From the NCBI GenBank assembly GCA_030323885.1, contig CM059189.1, positions 50,193,661 to 50,257,660 on the forward strand: a stretch of 64,000 nucleotides of DNA. Direction: 5' to 3'. This DNA is from Branchipolynoe longqiensis. Lineage: Eukaryota > Annelida > Polychaeta > Phyllodocida > Polynoidae. The position numbers and the translations under genes were made by a program. The notes beneath the pieces were generated by a model, which saw only the letters and a program-made list of their open reading frames with translations, ran no database searches and had not been told where the DNA came from. Shown piece by piece: positions 63,784-64,000 of the stretch (position 1 is the stretch's first letter; every line of letters starts with the position of its first letter).

Positions 63784-64000
63784 TTAAGTAATGTATTCAA
63801 AATAATATTTCCATCATTCCACAACTTGTAGCAAAGCAAGCTCCACTAAGTTCTCAATGCCCCTGGACTATTCAGGGGTATTTTCGTGAACTGATTTGTT
63901 ATGGAGAAATCACTCATGGACTGATGGAGTAGCTCTTGCTCTAGAAGAATAGGTAATACAATTTATTAAAGAGCACTTAATTTGAGTTGCACGTTACCTC

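Overview
The window is animal nuclear DNA, and a mollusc is the most likely source. The evidence is absence of any compact prokaryotic coding, abundant simple repeats, many decayed retroelement fragments, and one interspersed repeat (about 6.80-7.07 kb) that I recall as common in gastropod and bivalve sequence. That last point is memory, not a search. I see no convincing host protein-coding gene, rRNA or functional tRNA gene. Essentially everything that can be read is mobile DNA, its debris, or tandem repeats.

Layout. 0-14 kb: copies of one dispersed tRNA-derived SINE, a large foldback element (1.42-2.36 kb), short TIR elements (MITEs), a 1.5 kb TGTG-type array (4.9-6.4 kb) and two 5'-truncated LINE tails (9.3-10.1 and 10.8-11.8 kb). 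14.3-18.7 kb: a tyrosine-recombinase retrotransposon of DIRS/Ngaro type on the minus strand, with open RT-RNase H and recombinase frames and the split repeats A1-ORFs-B1-A2-B2. 19-40 kb: arrays of 42 bp, CACAGATG-like, 50 bp and GGGGA-type units, more LINE tails and MITEs, and an array built from the SINE tail (33.2-34.0 kb). 40.9-50.0 kb: a 59-bp minisatellite derived from the SINE body, interrupted by a 7.36 kb LTR element. 50-58 kb: SINEs, small arrays and MITEs. 58.2-62.4 kb: an apparently intact CR1/Jockey-type LINE with two ORFs. 62.4-64 kb: two more MITEs.

The strongest candidate for something undescribed is the LTR element at 41785-49143. It has paired TG...CA LTRs of about 343 bp, a 4-bp target duplication, a primer-binding site matching the 3' end of tRNA-His as I remember it, and a polypurine tract. 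It therefore has every cis signal of an LTR retrotransposon. Inside, however, are only a broken coiled-coil ORF and a long open frame of 1046 codons with a Cys/His cluster, RG-rich and poly-Pro segments. I see no protease, reverse transcriptase, RNase H or integrase, so it must be mobilised in trans if it moves at all.

The elements interact. The SINE tail and the tail of an I-type LINE carry the same 3' stem-loop, with compensatory stem changes, which suggests SINE RNA is copied by a LINE enzyme of that lineage. The SINE has in turn seeded two different tandem arrays, one from its body and one from its tail. A MITE with a 9-bp target duplication splits a LINE reverse transcriptase and gives a clean insertion history.
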